Part shown: positions 57,935 through 64,000 of the stretch, one piece after another | Layout: every line of letters begins with the position of its first letter | How positions within the stretch are numbered: the first letter of the stretch is position 1 | NCBI RefSeq assembly: GCF_950295315.1 | Contig: NC_080170.1 | Span: forward strand, 93,604,054-93,668,053 | Direction of reading: 5' to 3' | DNA from: Erinaceus europaeus | Lineage: Eukaryota > Chordata > Mammalia > Eulipotyphla > Erinaceidae | Length of the DNA stretch: 64,000 bases | Translations under genes and position numbers: made by a program | The notes under the pieces: model-generated | What the model was told of the DNA's origin: nothing | Database searches by the model: none | The model's input: the letters and a program-made list of their open reading frames with translations, nothing else

Positions 57935-58195
57935 GGGACAGGGTGGTGGCACAAACAATTGAGTGCACATGTTATTATGTGCAGGGACTCAGACTCAAGT
58001 CCCCAGTGCCCACCTCAGGGTGAAAGCTCTGAGTGGTGAAGCAGGTTTGCAGGCTTCTCTCTCTCACTCTCACTCTCCCTTCCCCCCTCACCCTTCCCTT
58101 CTTTTTCTCTCTCTTCCCTTTCCTTTCCTTCTCCCTCTCCCCTCTCAATTTCTCTCTATCCTATCAAATAAAATGAATTTTAAAAAGGAAAAAAG
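57935..58195 (+). mobile_element. SINE-B with long T/C body
   Basis: GGGACAGGGTGGTGGCACAA head, CAGACTCAAGTCCCCAGTGC, about 100 nt of T/C and CAAATAAAATGAATTTTAAA tail. Confidence 0.88.
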
Positions 58196-58337
58196 TCTTT
58201 ATTTTTAAAAAGTACAAATTCTTTATGAGGCTTTCAAAGCTTTTCTCAATATGACTAAGCCACCTGAACATAACTTTAGTAATTCTTAGCAAGCATCCTT
58301 TTTAATAGCAAAAAAATATTCTTTTCAAATATTTCTG

Positions 58338-58868
58338 TGTGGGGAGCCAGGTGGTAGTACACCAGGTTAAGTGCATGTAGTATAAACCTCAAGGACCTGC
58401 TCAAGGATCCAGGTTCGAGCCCCAGATTATGTAACTGCAGGACAGTTGGTTCATAAACAGTTAATCAGGTCTACAGGTGTCTCTTTCTCTTTTATATTTT
58501 TAAAAACTTTTCTCCCTTTTTAATCTTTATTTATTTATTGAACAGAGACAGCTGGAAATTGGAAGAGAAGGGGTTGATAGGAAGGGAGAGAGACAGAGAG
58601 ATACCTGCAGCTCTGCTTCACCACTCGCAAAGCTTTCCCCTTGCAGGTGGGGACCAGGGACTCAAACCCAGGTCTTTGTGCACTGTAACATGTGCGCTTA
58701 ACCAGGTGCACCACCACCCAGTCTCTCTTTCCCTCTCTATCTCTCCCTCCTCTCTCAATTTTTCTCTGTCCTATCCAATAAAATGGAAAAAAAATGGCCA
58801 CCAGGAGCAGTGAATTCATAGTGCTGGCACCAAGCTCCAACAATAACCCTGGAGGCAAAAAAAAAAAT
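58338..58868 (+). mobile_element. SINE-A split by a SINE-B
   Basis: The head and core run to about 58494 (GGTCTACAGGTGTCTCTTTC). The body and long-form tail resume at about 58723 (CTCTCTTTCCCTCTCTATCT ... GGAGGCAAAAAAAA). The two parts join to one element. Confidence 0.85.
58495..58722 (-). mobile_element. SINE-B nested in SINE-A
   Basis: TTTATTTATTTATTGAACAG, CACTCGCAAAGCTTTCCCCT core, CACCACCACCCAGTCTC head end. It has inserted into the T/C body of the + strand SINE-A. Confidence 0.9.
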
Positions 58869-58939
58869 GTATGGATTACATATGTCTTTCCTACTTTCAG
58901 AGATGCTATTATGTGCCCCCCCCCAAGTAATTTTACTTC

Positions 58940-59140
58940 TTTCTTCTAGCGTTTGCCCTTCTCCCGTAGCCAGTCAACAGAGTCAGGTTGAAAGCTGTCA
59001 GGAGCTGCTTGTTGCTGGCTTTGAAAGTGACTGGGATCCATGTGGATTCAGTCGGCTAGGAAGGATCGTCAGTTTCCCCAATGAATGGGTACTCACGGGA
59101 TGCACCACGAGAAGGTTGATCCAATGCATCCAGTAATTTT
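58940..59140. other. CpG-bearing unique block, unidentified
   Basis: After a good acceptor-like TTTACTTCTTTCTTCTAG, about 190 bp stay open in one frame and keep several CpGs (CAGTCGGCTAGG, GGATCGTCAG, CTCACGGGATGCACCACGAG). The first 12 codons (VCPSPVASQQSQ) loosely resemble a Ser/Pro/Gln stretch of the MORC1 linker and are followed by a GT. I cannot show it is an exon. It could also be an old transcript copy or a conserved element. Confidence 0.3.
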
Positions 59141-59144
59141 ACTT

Positions 59145-59885
59145 ATTGGAACATATACCGATTTCATCCTTGCTCTAAAAATCTATTAATAGTAAGCTAC
59201 AAATAGTTTTTGTTATTATCAATAGCCAAACCTTTTATCTATGTAACCTAGGTAGGGTTGGGATCCTGAAGGATCCATAATACTTCAAAGCAGAATCCAA
59301 ATCCTGGTACCATTTCTCAGAAAGAAGTTTAATTCTACAACATATGCATATGGATAAGTACATAAATTTGTTTATTATTTAATTGCACCTCTCAAAGCTG
59401 TTAGGAGAATTAATGGACTAATTTCTGCTATAAGTAAAAGAATATTATATACTATAAATTAAAAAAAGACCCTTCTTCTGTAATTCTAAAGAAGTCAAAT
59501 TCAGTCTTCAAGTCCAGTGAACCAGTAGATAGGAGCAGTGAATGAAAACAGTGAAATGACTTAGCAAAGAGAAAAAAAACTAGAGATTGATCCTCTGAGC
59601 ATGTGAAGACTTGAGGGTTAGGAGGATGAAATAAGGTAATCCCAGAAGCAGACAAATCTAGTACTAAGGACTTGGAGAGGTAGGAGGGATAGTGTGTAAA
59701 AAGAGATAAGACTCATAAGAATCTTGAGAGGTAAGGAATATTATTTTATTTTTATTTAAAAAAAAAAAGGCCAAAAGCTGATTCAGCTGACATGAGGCTC
59801 ACAGATCTGAACAACTGGGACCTGGAACAGCTTATCTGTGTGCAGCCTCTTTCTCCCTATAGCATAAGGAGAACTCGTGGTTTTC
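59145..59885. other. Intron, nothing recognised
   Basis: No repeat or exon recognised. Confidence 0.4.
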
Positions 59886-59889
59886 TGAA

Positions 59890-60070
59890 AGTTTTTTTTT
59901 TCTTTATTGGAGGATTAATTACAGTTCTGCAGTCGACAGTAAGTACAATAGTGTGTACATGCATAACATTTCCCAGTTTTCCATATAACAATACAACCCC
60001 CTACTAGGTCCTCTGCCATCATGTTCCAGGACCTGAATCCTCCCCCACCACCCATCCCAGAGTCTTCTTT
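59890..60070 (-). mobile_element. L1 3' end, short
   Basis: TTTATTGGAGGATTAATTAC, GTCGACAGTAAGTACAATAG, CATCATGTTCCAGGACCTGA. Only about 170 bp was inserted. Confidence 0.88.
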
Positions 60071-60219
60071 GTGGCCCTGGATATCCGGGCCTGGCTTCCT
60101 TCTAAGCCATTATCCCTAGCACCCTACGTTCCTTTTTTGTTTCACAGTCTTTTTCTTTCGCTGTTTATAACACCAGAACTTCATTACCCTCACTTCCAAT
60201 GACATACATGTATTTTCAT

Positions 60220-60510
60220 GACTTTTTTTTTCTACTTCTGTGACTATATTGAGCATCAGCTACTGTCCTAGACATTGGGGATATAACAGGAAAAACATAG
60301 ACCATATCCTTCTCCTGGTAGCTCTTCCTTTTGGGGGGAAATAAAATAATAGATAAGATAAATGAAATATGCTGCATGGTAGATAATGTTGCTGAGAATA
60401 TTCAAACAGAGGAAGGGGATACAGGACGGACGTGTCAAGTCTTGGGGCAGGGATCAGGGCATGATGCAGTTTTAATAAAGTGGGCAAGGAAGACTTTAAC
60501 TGAAGAGACT
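60220..60510. repeat. Ancient interspersed repeat fragment
   Basis: TGTCCTAGACATTGGGGATA and GTAGATAATGTTGCTGAG... follow an old mammalian repeat pattern that I cannot name with confidence. Confidence 0.35.
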
Positions 60511-60749
60511 TAGTGAGGAAAGATTATAAAAAAGTTATGAAAATAAATCCAAAGACAAAAACAAGACAAAGGTCTTAATAGAGGAGAGTGTCTGGCTTAT
60601 TTTTGGAAATGTGAATAGAAAGGATTAGGAGATAAAGAATGAAAACATGAGGCCCTGAGAGACAACTCAGGAATTGAAGTTATTCACTTACTCTTATTTG
60701 TGGTGTTTTTCTTTACTGAATACTATATTACATATCTATTTTTTGTTTT

Positions 60750-60948
60750 TAACTATTTTTATTTGATTCTGAGTAGAGAGAAGAAAATTGAGAGTAAAGT
60801 CAGAGATAGGAAGAGAGAAAGAGACATCTGTAGTATTGCTTCACTACTCATAAAGCCATCCCACCTCAGGGGACTAGGGGCTTGAACCCTGGGGTCCATG
60901 CACATTGAAACATGTACACTCTACTGGGTGTGCCACCACACAGCTCCT
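60750..60948 (-). mobile_element. SINE-B, diverged
   Basis: TTTTTATTTGATTCTGAGTA, CATAAAGCCATCCCACCTCA and CTACTGGGTGTGCCACCACA. Confidence 0.8.
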
Positions 60949-61044
60949 CTATTTATTTAATACCTTTTTTATCCCTTCCTAGAATATGACCTTGACTTTG
61001 TATTGTTCACCATACCAATTCCTGACCCACAGTAGAAGCCAGAG

Positions 61045-61160
61045 CACTGTGCATTTCTGGTTTCCGGTGGTGCTGAAGATTAAATCTGAGACCTCAGAGT
61101 CTCAGGCATGAGTGTCTTTTTATATAACTATTAGGCTATCTCCCAGTCCTCAATTATTCT
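61045..61160 (-). mobile_element. SINE-C
   Basis: CTGTGCATTTCTGGTTTCCG, AGAGTCTCAGGCATGAGTGT, CTATTAGGCTATCTCCCAGT. Confidence 0.82.
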
Positions 61161-61164
61161 TTTT

Positions 61165-61318
61165 CATTATTATTTATTATTATTACTACTACTATTATTA
61201 TTTTACCAGAGCACTGTTTAGTGTTGGCTTATGGTGGTTCTAAGGATTGATCCTGGGACTTCAGAGCCTTAGGAATGAAAGACTTTTTGTATAACCACTA
61301 TGCTATCTCCCCAGCCCT
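61165..61318 (-). mobile_element. SINE-C, adjacent second copy
   Basis: TTATTATTACTACTACTATT tail side, CAGAGCACTGTTTAGTGTTG, CATAACCAC...CTCCCCAGCCC. Confidence 0.88.
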
Positions 61319-61319
61319 T

Positions 61320-62795
61320 CAATTTTTTTTTTATTTAAAAATGTTTATTGATCAGGGGGTAGTGTCTTAGAGATGGTCTATAGCAAGAGGAATCATTTAC
61401 ATTCAGTTGGATCAATTTTTGAATGAAAGACTGGGACCTAGAATATAATGCAAACTACAGAAGTGTAAAGGCAGAAATGGATTGAATTTGGCAGGAAGGC
61501 AATTACCTGTTTGCTAACTTTTATGCCTTATGCTAATAACTGATGATTGGGATGGAGATAGAGAGGCAAAGATACAGAAAGAAAGAAACCCAATAAAGTT
61601 AAGCCATTCTAGTTTGTAAGCTTTCTTAACAATTCTATTAGGTAAGCATTACATAGATGATAGTGGAATGTTCTCTTTTACAGTTTATTTATGATTTATT
61701 TATCCTCTTAAATAGTCACTTCATGAAATTGAGTGTAAGGTATTATGCTGATCCATGGCATACCTTGGAGACTTGGTAAATCCCACTCTCCTCATTATTA
61801 ACATAACTTTAATTAAAGTATTTAAAACCCCTTGTTAAGACTTAACTATAATCTCATTTACTGTGTGGGAAGTGTTAACTGTTCCATGACTGAGGTAATC
61901 TTAGGGCTCGTAAAGAGCCCTCACTGCAGAGTATGAAAGGCTAAGTGACAGGAATGCATTTCTGTAATGAAATGAAGTGTAGGGTAAATGAAAGATATTT
62001 GCAAATAGCATCAAAACACACAAGTGGAACTATCAGGAAGGCAAATATGTATCTCTTATCTCAGTCTGGAAAATAACATACCTTCAAAGCTGCAAGTACC
62101 ATTGGATAGAAGGAGGCATTATGTGAACTCAGATATTTACACAATCTTACTTAAAGTAAATAATGCAGACTGTTAAGTTGTTTATCCAAAATCTTTTAAA
62201 CATTTTATTATTTCAACCTGAAGAATCAGAAGATGTGGGAAAGGCAAGAAATATCTCCAATAGAGATGGTAAAACTTTGTTCAAATAGCATCTCTTGGGT
62301 GTGAGAACTTATCTAACCCTCTTGGAAAAAACTGCAGCAAAACAAAACCAAAGCAAAGAATTTTTTTTAAAAAAAGAAAAAAACAATAAATTTCAAGAGA
62401 CTGTATTAGTAACACTACCAAGTACTATCAATTATGTTAATCTTAGTCACTTCTGTGTTGTCTAATTTTCATCACAAGGAGTTAGTTACCAAAGAAAATG
62501 ATCACAACTTGAGCAGAAGCATGTGGATTATAACAATGTGGCTATAATGAAAAGCACTAAATCATTAGTCTCACTTTTACTATTCACTGCTTGGAAAATA
62601 GTCCATACTGCTTATAAACTGATCAAACAATATTTGGTTCAAAGTAAAGGGCAAAAGCTCATGTAGATTTTCTGTATATACCAGGATATTAAAAGAGAAT
62701 TTTAAATTGTGTGTTTCATTAGAAATAAAGATATATATTTTAAAGGGTTTTTTTTTTGCATTTGGGAGTTTAAAAATATGCATTTGGTTTTCTTC
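61320..62795. other. Intron, nothing recognised
   Basis: AT-rich. An exon-like stretch at 62226-62271 was considered and rejected. Confidence 0.4.
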
Positions 62796-62799
62796 CAAG

Positions 62800-63108
62800 T
62801 GAAGGCATCATATTAAGTGAGATAAGTCAAAAGAGTAAGATGAATACCAAATGATTTAACTCATGGGTGGAAATTAATAAAAAAAAGGAAAGAAAGAAAA
62901 CAAAGTAAAACTTGGACTGGGTTTGGTGAATTGCACCAAAGCAAAGAACTCTGGGGAAGGAGGGACCTCGGGAGTCCTAGTGCATAATGATAGAAAAGGA
63001 TATTAATTGGGGGTGAGAGTGTATTGCTGACTCCTGTCACATGGAGATGAGAAATTGTACCCATGTGTCAACAACTATACAGTAATCAGTTAACCTCCCA
63101 ATAAAGTG
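62800..63108 (+). mobile_element. L1 3' end
   Basis: GCATCATATTAAGTGAGATA, CTTGGACTGGGTTTGGTGAA, CACCAAAGCAAAGAACTCTG and CTCCCAATAAAGTG end, followed by a TA run at 63109-63140. Confidence 0.85.
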
Positions 63109-63474
63109 TGTATATATATATATATACATATATATATACATTTAATTACTTCCTGGAACATGGATTTATTTATAAAATGTGTATAAAATATTTTGAGATT
63201 GATCAAAATAGCTTAGACTCAGCTTTATTTATTTTCACTGACTATAATAAAACTTTTCTTCATTTGGGTAAAGTAGAAAGCTGCAATGATGAACATTCTC
63301 ACAGTTCTTTCACTGATAGACTACAAATGTTTACATTTAACTTTCTACCAGATAATGGGAATGGGTAACACAGTTTTGTCTCAACATGTGTTTGTGGATC
63401 TGTAGATCAAGTTACACAGATAGTTTTTGCCTTACCACCCACCCCCAGCCCTCTCTATTTTCTATTTGTTTGTT

Positions 63475-63598
63475 TCATTAACTAGTACACTGTTATGCTT
63501 TGGTTTGTGGTGGTGTTGGGGACTAAAACTGGGATCTCAAAGCCTCATGGATCTAAATCATTTGCATAACTATTATGCTTTTTCCCCAGCCCTTCCAC
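63475..63598 (-). mobile_element. SINE-C
   Basis: GCTTTGGTTTGTGGTGGTGT, GGGACTAAAACTGGGATCTC, CATAACTATTATGC...CCCCAGCCC. Confidence 0.88.
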
Positions 63599-63599
63599 T

Positions 63600-64000
63600 T
63601 TCTAGTTTTACAGCCTATGCTCCCATCTTTTCACAGATTTATCAGATAGGTATGGCTACATTCTGGGTCTGTTTTCCTTAAGGGCATAATCAGTTTTTCT
63701 CTCTTCTCCTTTCCTTTCTTCCTCTCTCTCTAAAGTACACTCCCCAAACAGAAACATGTTTAGTGTGAGCATTACAGAATAGATCTTTAAAAATCCTCAA
63801 AGTGATGTATTGCTTCTAAATGAAACACACTATCCTCAGCCTCCAAATTCAGTCCCCCACCCCAACCCTCACTCTGCATCACACATACACTTCTTCATGC
63901 AGGTGCTACAAACTCTTCTGGTCCTGTGCTCAACATAAAGTCTTGAAATCTTTTTGATTCAGATTTCTAGGGATTCTCCTAAAAGGTGAGATTACCCATC
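63600..64000. other. Intron, nothing recognised
   Basis: Pyrimidine-rich stretches but no exon or named repeat before the window ends. Confidence 0.4.

Noticed and set aside
62226..62271. Exon-like NQKMWERQEISPIEM between an AG and a GT
   Set aside because: No pyrimidine tract, a weak donor, and only vague resemblance to MORC1.

Overview
This window is mammalian nuclear DNA, and its repeats point to a hedgehog (Erinaceus or a close relative). It holds dozens of copies of tRNA-derived SINEs with the head and pyrimidine-rich body I associate with hedgehog elements, several L1 fragments, and a second A-tailed repeat family I cannot name. There are no prokaryotic genes, CRISPR arrays, viral genes or complete intact open reading frames. 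Almost every open frame longer than 60 codons lies inside a SINE, an L1 or a simple repeat.

The one gene I can support is MORC1, on the + strand. Six coding exons are visible at 5972-6100, 10389-10494, 18481-18619, 41745-41810, 43284-43526 and 48875-48979. Their splice phases chain without conflict (1/2, 2/1, 0/0, 0/0, 0/0), and their peptides follow the mammalian MORC1 order: end of the GHKL/S5 region, CW zinc finger (split over three exons with all four cysteines kept), then the rapidly evolving linker. A seventh, in-order exon expected at about 43710-43790 is recognisable but frameshifted, and is probably skipped. MORC1 is known as a male-germline ATPase that silences transposons. The N-terminal ATPase exons lie upstream of the window and the C-terminal exons downstream. 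I found no convincing exon in the last 15 kb.

Layout: 1-5.9 kb is an intron filled with L1 and SINEs, with a perfect 49-bp inverted repeat at 5287-5394. From 6 to 18.5 kb there are two introns with SINEs, an L1 whose purine tail has expanded to about 260 nt, and unnamed-family copies. From 18.6 to 41.7 kb is one intron of about 23 kb with an L1 5' half, a templated insertion inside a SINE, a solo LTR with a 6-bp target duplication, and a twin-primed L1. From 41.7 to 49 kb is an exon cluster. From 49 to 64 kb is intron with nested repeats.

SINE labels used below: A = head with a TAGCGCAGCGGGTTAAGC-like A box, T/C-rich body and CAA-rich tail; B = head with GTGGCGCACCTGGTT-like A box; C = AGCATAATGGTTATGC-like head; D = ATAGCTCA...TTTGCCATGTGCAC-like head. 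'Family R' is the unnamed A-tailed repeat. Repeat edges are read by eye and are usually good to about 10-20 bases. Homology statements about MORC1 and repeats rest on memory of the families, not on a search.
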